This document shows positions 1 to 11,949 of a stretch of 64,000 nt of DNA, in pieces. Location: contig CP114486.1 of NCBI GenBank assembly GCA_027186245.1, forward strand, positions 10,430,501 through 10,494,500. The letters run 5' to 3'. Position 1 is the first letter of the stretch. Every line of letters begins with the position of its first letter. The notes below the pieces were generated by a model, which saw only the letters and a program-made list of their open reading frames with translations, had not been told where the DNA came from and ran no database searches. The position numbers and the translations under genes were made by a program. The stretch comes from Coriaria nepalensis. Its lineage: Eukaryota > Streptophyta > Magnoliopsida > Cucurbitales > Coriariaceae.

Positions 1-179
1 ATAAATTAAAATTTATTTCTAAAGATAATTTATATTTCATGAAATTAAAATTATATTTCAATAAAAAATTGTGGAGATAAAATAATATAAATTTTTTTTT
101 TTACCAAATTTAATTTTATGAACGTAAAAACTTAAATATTGGAAAACTTGTGAGGGCAAATACCCCACCCATTGTCACC

Positions 180-430
180 AACTTGCATCCGGCCACTCGT
201 GGTGATGATATTGATGGAATTATAATGTTGAAATAAAATTAGTTGGTAAATTTGCCTTGAAAGACTTCGGCTCTTATGCTATTTTCTAGGTACCGAAGTA
301 GCTACCTATTTCTTTAAAGGGTTATATTATCTTGCAATCTAATTACACAACAAACTTATTGAGCGTGCTCGTTTTACTGATAATCAACTCTTGATACCCC
401 TATTAAGGTTAATATTTGATTATCTTCTAG
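180..430 (+). mobile_element. Ty1/copia reverse transcriptase fragment (decayed)
   Basis: Frame-shifted translation gives a copia RVT_2-type segment: a GDDIDGI block, then KLVGKFALKDFG, then an LKGYIILQSNY block resembling the 'GY.LSQ.KY..DLL.RA.LTDN' part of copia polymerases. Several stops and at least one frameshift show it is dead. A second copy of the same region, from a related element, lies at 3420-3920. The similarity is read from memory of the family, not from a search. Confidence 0.6.
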
Positions 431-566
431 CGATGGTGTGTTAAGGAGTTAGATGTAGAAGGAACATTTAGAATTTGAGTAACTAATGAGTTATTATTAT
501 TTGTTCTTAACTTTGGTTCCAATCTTCTCTGTGAAGGAGTAGTTTTGGATTCGAAGATTTAACAAT

Positions 567-580
567 TGGTATCAGAGGCA
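567..580 (+). other. Primer-binding-site-like sequence (initiator tRNA-Met)
   Basis: The motif TGGTATCAGAG followed by GC is the usual primer binding site of plant copia elements, complementary to the 3' end of initiator tRNA-Met. It follows ~130 bp of LTR-like sequence. Here it lies downstream of a polymerase fragment on the same strand, the order expected where one element's end abuts the start of another or after rearrangement. Confidence 0.45.
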
Positions 581-599
581 TGTTACTCGATAGTATCCA

Positions 600-3400
600 T
601 CATGCGCAATGGTAGGATCCAATTATGATCATATTGAAGCCCTTAAAGGATTTTAGCAAGACGTGATACAACTGCTGTAGTATTTTGAAAAGAAAATTCA
701 ATGAATACAAAATTATTTGAACCAACTACTAAATCAGTTATAGAATCCTGATGCTAAGTGGCGGCACCATTGCCATCACAATGGTCATCGAAGTTCATCG
801 AACTATTCTAACCACTCACCAATCGGCAACTAAAATCACCACATGACTAGCCTCCCACAAGTCACAACAATAGTAAAGATGTTTCAAAAGATGGAAAGAA
901 AAATAAGTTTTTCTATTTTTGAATTGCTTGCTAGCATATATCAGAAATTTGAAAAATCTAAAAAAAAGTTTTTCAACCTCTTCAAATACAACATCTATGC
1001 TTCGAGCAAAAGCTGCCTCAAAAATTGCATCTTATGTCGATATTGACCTCCCTTCTTTTGATGACGAGGATGAACTTGTTGGATATGATGCTCTGCAAGT
1101 ATGTGATGAGTATTGTTTTGTGAAATTAATAAAAGTGACATTTTTTTATGTAATTGTTGTGACTATATTATTATTAAATAATTTGTATAAAATATCAGAA
1201 AATTTCAAATTCATTTATGTAACTATAATCTTATATTGGTACAAGATGATTAAGATTATAGATAATAAATTAAATTCTCCGTAACATATTAAAGTATTAA
1301 ATTTTTAATTAATGGTTGTTGGTACAGTTCGCTAGTATTGTGAATGCAAAAGATCTAGATTGAGATCATTGATGTAGATAAATATCTTAGTAGAGGTACT
1401 TTATATAATTGGATTATATAGGACATGACCCGATATAAATTAATTTTTTATTAAAATGTCGTTTGCCATACAAAATTTTATTCATATCAATAGATGATCA
1501 TATACAGGTTAATCTGAATTCGAATGGTCATGAACTCATGTTTATGTCAATTAGATATTTTGATTCACTCATCATGATTTGTTTGTAAAATATGCTAAAG
1601 ATTTTTGTTTTGGAGATTCATTGAGATAAGTGGCTAAGAACATGATTTACATATATAGAATCCAAACATTCTTCATAGAAGATTGTATCTTAGTTCTCTT
1701 AAGCGTTAATTCTGGAACTGAATAGTTTTGAGTTCAAATTTATAATTAAGTTATAAATTGACTGTTCACTAATGAATTAATAGTACGTAAGGAAAAAGAG
1801 ATAATTAGAAGGGTAAAATGGTAATTTTGACCAGCTCTAATTATGAATCAATTTTTAGAGGATTGGATTGCATTTAATAATAATATCAATGGACTATTCG
1901 TGATTGCTCAATAATATATTCTATAATTGCAAGAGTACAATCCCATATTTTTAGTAGAATAATATTGGGATTCATAAATTAGATTTATTAGATTAAAAAT
2001 TTTGATTAATAATTTAATTTATTGGAGTTTGGAATTATATGTACATGGTCCTCAGGCTGCCTCTACAAAACACTAATAAGGTAAGAATGACAAAAGTTAA
2101 AAAATAATGACTTATTTGCAAGAAAATAGTTTACTGGGATAAATTTGTAATTATGAGATAATTAATATTAATTAATTAATTAAATGATGTATTTTAAATG
2201 ATGAATTTCGAAATTCATGTATTAAATAATATATTTGATTTTGAATTAAGTATATTATATATAATATTAAATTGATATGAGATATTAATTTAATGTTAAG
2301 ATTAGGTCAGTCAAATTTAAATTGGTTTGAGAACCTAATTTAAAATAAAAATAAAATATGATTTGATTTAAAATAGATGAGATTTTATTTTAAATAAGAT
2401 TTAAATATGTTTGACTAAATCAAATATGTCATTAAAGATATGATATGATTTGAAATAGATAAGATTTTATTTTAAATTAGATTTGAAAATATTTGACCAT
2501 ATCAAAAATATAATCTAATAATTATCTTATTATTTTATATTATAATTGAGTTATCAATTCAATTAATTTAAAATGTTTAAATTAAATTAAAAAACCTAAT
2601 GAAACTCTGTAAGTACATCATATTCTAATTATTTCATGATGCGAAAAATAGAGAGGTTTTTTCATTAAAAGAAAAAGAGAGAAAATTATGTCATCTCTAC
2701 GTGCCCATACATATCATATTGTGTTAAGGACCGATCTGGAAGATTATGGTGTGAGTCTACTCGAACGATTCACGTAAGCTAAAATATGATCTCTTCGCAT
2801 AGTTATAAGATTAATTTATATATATCTAAAAGATTACTAAAAAATTTTAAAAAATTGTTATTATATATTGAGACTAATAATCATTGATGCTGCAAAAATT
2901 TTAAACTTATTTTCTAATAGAACTTACTACATCCGAAGAGAGTAACATGAAAAAGTTGAAAAATTGTATTTCGCATTTTTCAGTTCATATATCATAGTGG
3001 GGAAAGAGAGAATTAGAAAAGAATGTCATTGCAACACAATATATCTCCAAAAATGAGAAGGAAAAAATACAAAACAAAACAAAACAAAACAAAAAAACCT
3101 TGTGAGTTTGACTCTTGATGCTCGGGGGAGTCACTAAAGCAAAAGTGATGTGAAGCTAGACATGGAGAAATTGATATTTACTTTCAATATGACACGTTCA
3201 CTAAATCTTTGTGAGGATCTCTCCTTTTTATTTGTTTATTTATTTTTAATCATTTTAATAATTAAGTTCATTCCGCTGGGATGAACTTAGTTATATCAAC
3301 TAATTAAATGAAATCTACTTAGGTTCATGAGAAACTCTTGCATAATCATGATTTCACTCTTCTTAAAATGCAATGATGCTCATCGTATTCTCCTTCTTTT
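600..3400. other. AT-rich gene-free stretch with LTR-like remnants
   Basis: No convincing gene. An open frame at 919-1284 (including a DLPSFDDEDE stretch) is not recognised and ends in AT-rich sequence. Around 1790-2040 and 2640-2830 the sequence has the look of decayed LTRs. Two diverged copies of a ~90 bp segment (a GATTTTATTTTAAAT core) lie near 2370-2440 and 2460-2515. An (ACAAA)n run is at about 3070-3096. Confidence 0.4.
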
Positions 3401-3419
3401 TTTTTTAAGTTGATAATAT

Positions 3420-3920
3420 GATTATTATTCGTGATGATGATGTTGATGAGATTATAATGCCGAAATTAAAGTTAGTTGGTCAATTTGCAATGAAAGAATT
3501 AAGCCTTCCATACTACTTTTTAGGCGTTGGAGTATTTCTTTCTTTAAAAGATTTCATTCTCTCATAATCTAAATACACAAAAGACATTATTGAGCACGGT
3601 CACCTTACTGATACTTTGAACTATTGATAACCTCTTGATTTAACAATTTTCTATAATCTTCTATTGATAGTGACCCTATCAAACCCTACTTGGTATCAAA
3701 TATATCTCACTATAATTCTTCTAGACATTGTATATGTTGTTGATATTGTCAGATAGTTTGTTAATTCTCGCATCATGGTTCATTAGGATGTTGTTCTTCA
3801 TATTCTGTGTTATTTTTTTAGGGACTGATCTTTTTTAGAGTTTATTATTTTTAACGATCTCCTTCTTGGAGTTGCGTGCTTATTTAAATGTTAATTGGGT
3901 ATGTGATCTTGAAGATAGAA
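3420..3920 (+). mobile_element. Ty1/copia reverse transcriptase / RNase H fragment (decayed)
   Basis: The + strand reads VDEIIMPKLKLVGQFAMKE and a YYFLGVGVF-like block, then, through frameshifts, segments matching the copia 'YR..VGSLVYLT.TRPDI.Y.V..VSQF' and 'LRAYSDADWA' regions (here LELRAYLNVNW). Order and spacing match the end of copia reverse transcriptase running into RNase H. Many stops make it a relic. It is related to the fragment at 180-430. Confidence 0.6.
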
Positions 3921-3924
3921 TAAT

Positions 3925-5715
3925 TATCAACTTCAACATATTTTTGGAGAAGTTAATCAAGTCATTGATAATTTAGCCAATATTGAGTTTCTTATAGATC
4001 TAGATTAGATTTATATTCCTCATCATCTCTCCCTAGATCTATTGGATTTAAACTCTTTGATGGGTAATCTTTGTTATTTATTCGGAGGTTTTCATTTTGT
4101 CCCTTCCTTTGTATGTTTCCTTAATTTTGTTTATTTATTTATATGTTCTGCATTATTCTATAACTATGTCGAACGTGGATAGACCAATAATATTTATTTA
4201 TTTATTATATATATATAATTAGTATCATTCTATTAGGTCAAATATCGGGTGGATCAATCCATAGTGAACTTCAGGCTCGGTCGAATCAAACCAAATTGGT
4301 CGGGTAGCGGTTGGATCGTTCCTTAGTAAGCATCAATTTCTTTTTAATGTGTATTTTGGTAATTAGTAATAAATGTAAAGAGGATTAAATGTAGGAAGTA
4401 ATAAATGTAATTGATGAAATTAATGAAAATTTAATTTAATTTTTATTTTAATAGAGCAATAATGAATTTATGTATTTAAGGAATATTTGAAGAAAATTTC
4501 ATTTAATAAAAGAAATATATTGCAAAGGAAAAAAATTCATTCATTAATAAATAAGTTTAAAAAAAAAAAACTGTTTAGATTTCAAAATCAAATTAAATAC
4601 TAAAAAAACGAGATATTCTTAAATGTAAAAAGTAAAAAAAAAAAAAAAAAAAAAAACACAAGGCAAAATGAAACAAAACAAAAGAAATGACCCGGATTTG
4701 GTCGGACTTGAAATCCGACCGAAGAGAATTTCCCCGTCTTAAAGGATTTGGTTGATTCGGCCATGTCGGTCGGTTTATGCTCATCTCTAAGCATTGTGAT
4801 ATCTATTACTGTTGTGATTGTTTGGTTATGGTATCTACTACAAATAATGTATATTATCAAAAAAAATTCTTAATAAAGAAATAAAATATGAAAATTTTGA
4901 ATGTTTAATAGGTAATATATTTACTCACTTTGCCATTAGTTATAGGAAAAAAAGTTTGAATCTGAAGATATTTTATATATTTATTATTATACTTCATTTT
5001 ATAAGAAAAAAATCATTTGAATCTTAATACTTCAAAAAAAAAAAAAAACTCTAATTAAGTAAGAAAAAAGAAGAAGGAATTTCACTTATAGTGCAACGGG
5101 GAGTCACATTACTCGCGAAAATTGAACAATAAAAGGGTAGGAGAGTGAAAGAAAAGAAATAATTGTACCTTTAAAAATTATAAAATTGGGATTTAATCTT
5201 TAATGGTTTGGAAATTTTTTTGAGTGAAGAATGAAAAAAATAAAGGAAAGAATGAAGAAAGAAAAAGTAGTGGGGAACTAAACGAGCAATAAATGGGAAG
5301 GACAAAAATGGGGGAAAAATGAAAAAAAAAAAAATTTGAAGTTGTAAGAGATTGAATAAGTGGCCTATAATAAGAAATGAAGCACTTAAACTACATTATC
5401 TTTCTACTTTTAAATTCAAATCACAAACTAAACTTTTTAGTCCTTTTTTTTTTTCTTTTTCTACCCACCTATGGCTCCTTGTATACATGGGTGTATCTCT
5501 TCTCTTTTTTCACATGATAATAAAAATTTTAATTAGTTGGTCATAATTTGGTTTTTTGTAATAGATCAAATATATTAAAATTGATTTTCATCTTACTCAA
5601 TATCTTCTTCAACATAAGACTATTCATTTATCTTTTGTCACTTCTTTCATATTTCGATACTTCATACACATGCATTATAAGTTTGAGGATATGTCTAAAA
5701 TATTAATATACTTAT
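3925..5715. other. AT-rich intergenic DNA
   Basis: No gene is supported. The open frames here, for example on the minus strand across 4593-4860, run through a poly-T/poly-A tract and low-complexity sequence and have no recognisable domain. Homopolymer A runs occur at about 4560, 4635 and 5035. Confidence 0.4.
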
Positions 5716-5719
5716 TTAA

Positions 5720-5945
5720 TTAATTTTCTACCGCTTAAGATTTGGGATGATGTAGAAGCTTACTGGGCTACGATGAGGCCGAAAAATAATGGGTGATGAG
5801 TTGATGTGTCAAACTTTTTACATCACATTAAGAGAGACTGATATGAAGTGGTACCCTTAAGTTGATAGACTCTTTTGCTGATTTGAGGACTCAGTTTGTG
5901 GCCAATTTCATGGAGTCAATGACCATGAGAATGCATGTGATATGA
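5720..5945 (+). mobile_element. Ty3/gypsy gag fragment, 5' part
   Basis: Translation gives CQTFYITLRETDMKWY and, after one frameshift, IDSFADLRTQFVANFMESM. This is the conserved 'C.F.LTL...A..W...LP..SI.SF.DL...F..F' core of the retrotransposon gag domain (PF03732). The gag then breaks off. Its continuation appears 1.3 kb downstream at 7232. Confidence 0.65.
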
Positions 5946-7231
5946 TGATGTGTTGTACGAAATCGTTCAAGTAATAAAATATAAAAATATGGATGACTCT
6001 ATAAAATTAATAATTAATAAATACAAAAATAAATTATTTTTATTACAATTTAATTAATAAAAAATAGATGAGATGAGAAAATAAAATTCAATAATTAAAA
6101 TCAAAATCTACAAATCACAAAAATTGAAAAAAAAAAGGACGTAACCAATTTAATTAAACTTAGCGTATATATTTCACACCAATTAATTCTTATGTCATGA
6201 CAATTCCAAAAACATTGTTAAGTTTTTATTAAAAACTAAATTTCTTAATATTCTAATATTTTCTCTCGAATAATTATAGGGTTAAGTCTTAATTAACAAA
6301 TCATTAAATCTTTATATTAAATTTAGATACTAAGAATTTATCAAGTCCTATATTTTATTTAAGTCTCATATGTCACATTTAGTATCTCTATTATTCATTC
6401 AACCTATAAAATTATTATTTAGGTCAATTAGATTTCATTTCTCGATCCCAACCTAATCTATTAAATCATTATATTCTCGGTATCAAAAAAATTGAAAGTA
6501 TTAAGAACAATAATAATTCTTAACAAAAATATGTTTAATAAAGTCTAGTAAAAATTTATCAAAATATAATTATCAATAGATGCTTAGAAAATAAAATTAG
6601 TTCATAATGAAAATCATCATAACCCAAATAACAAAGAGTAAGTATAAATTCATGAAGAAAGATAGTAAGAAAAATTTAATAGATAAATAAAAGCCAATTG
6701 AAATCTTCTTTTGCTTCGCCCTTATTTTCTTCTCTTTGGCAGGTCTCTCTCTCGCTCTCCATCTCTTCACTTTGCTGCTCAGCTCCCTTCAAATCACATC
6801 ATCGATGCCTCTCTATTTATACTTGCACGCACGGAAAACTAAGCCAAATTTACTTTCTAAAAAATATACTCCACCGCCTCTTCTTTCTTTGCATATTTCT
6901 TTTATTTCCATTCACTCATGAAAAGAGTTTTTCTGCGCCCCACACATCTACGTGATATTGAGCTTTTTATCTTTAAACAATGCAACCCAATAGAACTCAC
7001 CCGCTACCTCATTCTTTCAATGCCACTTCTCCTCCTCTTATTTCTTTTCTTTTTATTTATTTGACTGACATTACCCAGCAAGGCATTTAATTTCTTTCAA
7101 GCCTCCCATCTTCTCTTAATTATATTTTATACCCCATCTTTTCACTCTTGATTCATTTCCGTTCTTTTTGTTCCAAAAGGTGTAATTCTATGAAAATAAA
7201 TAAAAGATAATAAAATAGATTAAATTAGGGT
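5946..7231 (-). mobile_element. Insert interrupting the gypsy gag, LTR-like in minus orientation
   Basis: About 1.28 kb separates two halves of one gag reading order. On the minus strand the insert holds a TATA-like TATAAATAGAG near 6810-6820, followed by an AG-rich leader-like segment, the layout of an LTR or promoter. No coding domain is recognised. Small open frames at 6698-6955 + are not gene-like. Exact ends and target-site duplication could not be fixed. Confidence 0.35.
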
Positions 7232-7975
7232 ATAAAATAGATTAACTATCACGCAATATTTTGGAAAGCCCTTGCTTGATTATGTTGATAGGCTCCATGT
7301 TGTAGCCGAGAAGATTAAAGCGTCTAGGATATTAGGAGTCCTATATGCCTTCTTGGGAGGAATGAATGATAGAGAACTCATCAACTAGTTTGAGAAGTTA
7401 CACTTCAAGTCATTTTCCAAGGCTCTTTTCAAAACTTGAAGGATCATAGTGACTCATAAGACTGTGGAGAACTAGGTCAGATCTCAGCTGGGATAAGCTG
7501 AAGGGAGTAGGAGGGAACAACAATCATAAGAGGAAGAATGAGGACCCGAGGGGAAGGTTAGACTAGGGTGGTGACCGGAAGAAGAAGGGGAAGAGGAGGA
7601 TGATCCTAAATAGGGTGACTAACATGCTACCACCCAAAGAAACTCTTACCCCTCTTAGCCTATAGCATTGAGGTGATATATACCCGCTTCAAGGATTTGA
7701 ACCTATTCAGAGCAGCTAAGCCATTGAAGAGTTCCCTAGCTTAATGAGGGATCAAAATCTCTATTGCAAGCACCATCACGATCATGGCCATCCAAATGAA
7801 GATTGCAATCAGCTTAAAAGGGAGACATAAAGGCTCATCCAAGAGGAATACTTAGGCGAGTACGTTAAATGAGGCCGAGGGGCTGCTACAAGGGATAGAG
7901 GAAAAAGGGTGGATTAAAAAGCTTGAGCTACTGTAGAACACCAAGGAGTGACAAGGGAAATTCATGTGATCATTG
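7232..7975 (+). mobile_element. Ty3/gypsy gag fragment, 3' part
   Basis: The + strand gives TITQYFGKPLLDYVDRLHVV, then SRILGVLYAFLGGMNDREL, and later a segment with YCKHHHDHGHPNEDC and EEYLGEYVK, all typical of the C-terminal gag and gag-protease linker of plant Ty3/gypsy elements. The zinc-knuckle-like part reads C-x2-H..H-x4-C. It continues to an REIHVIIGG-like protease-boundary motif around 7950-7975. Frameshifts and stops show it is not functional. Confidence 0.65.
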
Positions 7976-8039
7976 GTGGTCTGTTATGTTATGTGTTGAA
8001 TTTGTTATGTGATCACATGAATTTCCCTTGCCACTCCTT
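7943..8039. repeat. Hairpin: 30-bp inverted repeat
   Basis: The arms 7943-7972 and 8010-8039 are reverse complements at 29 of 30 positions, with a 37-bp loop between them. The left arm is the gypsy gag/protease boundary. The right arm is the same sequence inverted, after which the gypsy similarity stops. Confidence 0.85.
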
Positions 8040-8443
8040 AGTGAGAGTTACACTAGATATTTCGTCCCTTTTCCAAGAACCTTATTTTTCATCTATTGAA
8101 TCTTAAGATAAAATATCAATCAAATGAAATAAATATTGTGGATAACGATTAGAGAATGAACACGTGGATGTCTGTTCTTCTAACAATTCAGATTCTAAGG
8201 GAAGTATAAGGTTTTTCATTTATCTCGCTTCGCTCGTCAAGATTGGTAATTCTTTCTAATCTTGAACTTTTATTTTAATGAGACTTTACTGTGCTTTTAG
8301 TAAAATTAATATATATGAGATATATGTTTGTTGTATGATTTGTTCCTAGCATGGATTTATGTTTTAATCGTATTCGATCCAAAAAATTTTAATTTAACAT
8401 ATCTGCTGCTTGTATATATAAATCTTTATAGTGGTATCAGAGC
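8040..8443 (+). mobile_element. LTR-like segment ending at a primer binding site
   Basis: About 390 bp of AT-rich sequence ends immediately before TGGTATCAGAGC at 8432-8443, a good match to the initiator tRNA-Met primer binding site used by plant copia elements. The 5' border of the LTR was not established. The DNA after 8443 does not continue into a recognisable + strand gag, so this is probably a truncated element. Confidence 0.45.
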
Positions 8444-8599
8444 ACTGTCATACTAGAAACACATAAAATATTTTGTTTTAATTTGATGCATTGACCCAAA
8501 TTTTGTTCTTGAGTTGCTAGAACTATTTTCATGCACAAAATCGGAAAAAAAAAAGAAGGAAAAAGACAAACAAACCACCATCTCGCTAGACGAGATGAC

Positions 8600-10165
8600 A
8601 GACTATTAATCCTACAAGTGCTGCCACTTCTAGGAGCAACAATTGCACGCTACCAAAACAATAGCAGGCAAGTCCCTATACATACAAGCAGATTCATCAA
8701 GAGTATCTAATGATATTAGATTCCTCTTTAAGTCAGGCATGTATCTCACCCTAGTTAAAACAAAATATTTCTATTATGTAGTTTCAATGAGAAATTACAT
8801 ATTTCATGAATTCTACACATGTCGTTGTTACTCATAAATACTATGTCATCATTTATTTCTTTAAAATCTTGAAACCATTCTAAGTTAGGACTCGTATGAA
8901 ACGAACATTCAAAGTCAATAATCTACTCATTTATTGTAATACATTTAGAAAAGTCAAAACTTCAGACACATAAGTTGAGTTATCAATATTTATAGCCATG
9001 TTATTGTCATTACTATTTTGGTTTGATTTTTATTCTTTAGTGCAAAACATTTCTTCTTTAAATGACCTAACTTATCACAATAATAGCATTTTCTTTCCTC
9101 TCTAGATTTTCTTTTTATCATTAGTCTTTCCCTTAGAAAATGTCTTACTTGTACAAACATTGTTGATTGAATTTTTCCTATCTAGTTTTCCTTTTACAAA
9201 TAGACTATTGCTAGTTCTCTTACTGACATTCAGTTCTAATTCCCTAACTTTTAAACCATAAATTACAAAATCAACAGTAGGAAGAATACAAGTATATTTC
9301 AATAAATTTCTAACCACAACATTGTCATTAGGTAGAGATTGTAATATAATCATAGCAATACTAGTATCATTAAGTGATTGGTATGTCCCCTTTAACAAAA
9401 GAGTCATTTTAAGATATTCATCCATATTATCATCAACAAATTTGGATGCAACCATTTTCTAGGAAAATAATGACCATTTGATATAAGCTAAATGAGGTGC
9501 AGATTGTAAAGCAAATAATGATTTGAGTTTACCTGAAAGTGCTTAAGCAATGTCAGCTTCATTAACCTTTCTAAGCACTCCATCTGAAAAATTGGGTATT
9601 ATAAGGGTATAAGCATCTTCCAATATTAATGCTTTTTTTAGCAGGTCAAAGCCTGATTATTTGGCATCATCGGGTTCGAAGGCAAAGAGTACCCTTTCTC
9701 TTGACAGTAAAGCGAGCATTTTTTTTTTCTTCCATGTGCCATTTCTCCATCGAATATTGGGATCTCTAATTTCAGAGAAACTTGTTTCTTTTATTTCACT
9801 CCCTCACACATATTTGAGCCGATTTTGATGATTTGTAAAATACAAATTCACATAACAATTCAAGAAGCAAGACAATTAGCAACTGAGGTTTAATATATTC
9901 CACAAACAAGAAATAGATTATAGATCTCATATCTAGGGTTTCAATTTTAATAGAGAACTAAACCCTAATTCAAATCTCATATTTCTAGATAAAAAAAAAA
10001 AAAAATCATACACATGAAATTATAAACCCTAATTTCAAGACAAATATTTTTCCAAAAAACTTAAGAGATCACAACCTAAATCAAATCTAGTATCCAATAG
10101 GAAAATCAAACACAAATTGCAATACAATTTCAGAAAACTTATCAAGAACTTTGGCTCTAATATCA
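8600..10165 (-). mobile_element. Ty1/copia gag and early pol fragment (antisense)
   Basis: Minus-strand translation gives a UBN2-type copia gag: the 117-residue open frame 9102-9455 contains KFVDDNMDEYLKMTLLLKG and a VRNLLKYT block. It is followed by a zinc knuckle (CYYCDKLGHLKKKC) at about 9040-9100. Further along, at 8700-8770, VRYMPDLKRNLISLDTLDE is the gag-pre-integrase motif. Going upstream on the minus strand the 5' end reaches a degenerate primer-binding site (TGATATTAGAGCC) at about 10143-10155. The element is truncated before integrase and reverse transcriptase, and is interrupted by stops. Confidence 0.7.
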
Positions 10166-10633
10166 TTGTTATGATTTTATCGAATTAAAACCAAGTTATT
10201 TAATCACTTCTTTTTTTCAAATCATGAGATTAAAGATCACTAAAATAGGAAAAACAAGAAATAGTAAGAACACAGAAAATTTATACCATGGTTCACACCA
10301 GTAAAATTAAAATCGATTAAGGGGCTACATTCATGTTGAACTCTAACAATTTGTTATGTACATTAAATCAATCGCCTATATACAAATATATATAATCATA
10401 AAATCTCAACTGTATCAAATCTTGCAACCTAGTTCTGCATACAGAAAATCAAATAGATTTGACCATTAAAGAAACTCAACTCCAATCACCAACAAAGAAT
10501 ACTAGAAAAACACTATATTTACAAAAAGAAAGAGAAATACAGAAAGATCACCCAAAACGGCACAAACCATAATTTCGCTTAAATGAATCAGATCAGGAAA
10601 GAAAAAGAGGTTTAAATATGAGGGAAGTAAATG
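10166..10633. other. Possible LTR remnant of the antisense copia element
   Basis: This AT-rich stretch follows the degenerate primer-binding site of the antisense copia fragment, where its 5' LTR is expected. I could not define TG..CA ends or a paired LTR. No gene is seen. Confidence 0.3.
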
Positions 10634-10917
10634 CACTACCAAAAAAGTGCAGTTTAGCAGTACTGCAAAAGTGCTGTTAGAATACGAAAAGTGTCACTAA
10701 ACTACGGTTTGCAACACACACAAGCAGCAAACAGGCGACGCCATATTAGGCTTACTGCTAGATTACATTTAGCGACATTGAGTATGCTGCCAACATTTGT
10801 TTTCTATTTAGCGATACATAATTGTGTCCCCTATGTTGCTGCCAAATGAAGTATCATATTTTTAGATATATGTCACTAATATTATTTGCTAATTTTCAGA
10901 CACATTTTTTGTAGGTT

Positions 10918-10918
<1 letters not shown>
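10634..10918. mobile_element. CACTA-like non-autonomous element
   Basis: The left end begins CACTACCAAAAAAGTG, the classic start of dicot CACTA (En/Spm) elements. The right end carries TTTTTTGTAGG, its approximate inverse. Between them are subterminal-style repeats such as TTTAGCGACAT and TTTAGCGATAC. The length is about 285 bp and there is no coding capacity. The right border and the 3-bp target duplication are uncertain. Confidence 0.5.
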
Positions 10919-10948
<30 letters not shown>

Positions 10949-11439
10949 ATATTAGCATTTTTATTTAATAAACTTGAAAAATATAAACATTTCTAGTAGA
11001 TCATATATAGCTAAATTAATAAATCTAAATTATTTAAAACTTAAAAAAAAAAGTTGGCCAAGAAAAAAAACCTCGATAAAGAGTAAACATTATCAACTAA
11101 CATCAATTTCTTGAATTTCAAAACACAAAATTTAAAATTTAAAAAAATAAATATAAATATAATTTTTTTTACAAGTAATATGACAACATAAAATTGTGAT
11201 CATATTCACATAATTCTATAATGTCTACCAACCCCCTCTTATCCATAAATGTTATTTGACCTATCCCCTTCGACGTACCATGTCAGCTTCTTCATCCTTC
11301 TTTTGTCGGTTTGCTAGTAAGTTCATTGCCCATTTATAAGATAAGGACCAAAAAGTCTATAAATAAATGGAATCAAAATCCTTTTACTATCTACTACGAA
11401 AGCCAAGTGAACAGAAACAAACACTAGGAAGAACGTACA

Positions 11440-11639
11440 CTCACTGTTTTGGTAATGAAAACATTCTCAGCTCCACTTGAGCCACTGTTGAATATTCAAA
11501 ACATCTTCACCCTGCCTGTACAATTACCTTTACATCAGAGTGTAAGAAGACTGGAAAAAGAGGGGGAGCGGGCATTCAAGTTATTTATTACCACGTAAAG
11601 ATGAGCAAGACGTAGGAGCACAGTACCATCATCCAGCTC
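11440..11639 (-). pseudogene. Alpha-mannosidase C-terminal exon relics
   Basis: On the minus strand a 48-bp exon-like segment (11639 down to 11592) is preceded by a TCAG acceptor and followed by GTAATA. It encodes ELDDGTVLLRLAHLYV, a motif well conserved near the C-terminus of plant GH38 alpha-mannosidases. The next segment (about 11516-11440) begins after TACAG and, with frameshifts, gives AGED and then EYSTVAQVELRMFS, the following part of the same family. No other exons of this ~1000-residue enzyme are seen, so it is a gene relic. Identification is from memory of the family motif. Confidence 0.55.
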
Positions 11640-11949
11640 CTGATTAGGAAAGAGATTAGAGACAGATACAGAGAGAGATTGGATATAAGCTATACCACAG
11701 AGGACACTCATTCTACCTGCTAAGTTGCAATCGTGTCCTTGGAAGGTCTCAATCTTGTAAATATGTTTTCCGTGCACGCTAAAAAGAGTGACGTCTCATC
11801 AGCATATTCATAGATGAAAAAGGAACATATATAAATGAAACTACGTTCAAATTCAAGGTTTCATAAAGTAGATTATGTAAAACTTGCGAACTTTCCAAAT
11901 TAGTCAAGTTTCAAATAACTGGGAAATGCATGAAATTTTTTTGCTTCAA

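Noticed and set aside
919..1284. 121-codon plus-strand open frame
   Set aside because: Not recognised, lies within retrotransposon-derived DNA and becomes low-complexity in its second half. Kept only as a note.
4593..4860. Overlapping minus-strand open frames
   Set aside because: They run through a poly-T/poly-A tract giving a run of phenylalanines. No domain, no splice context and no composition shift.
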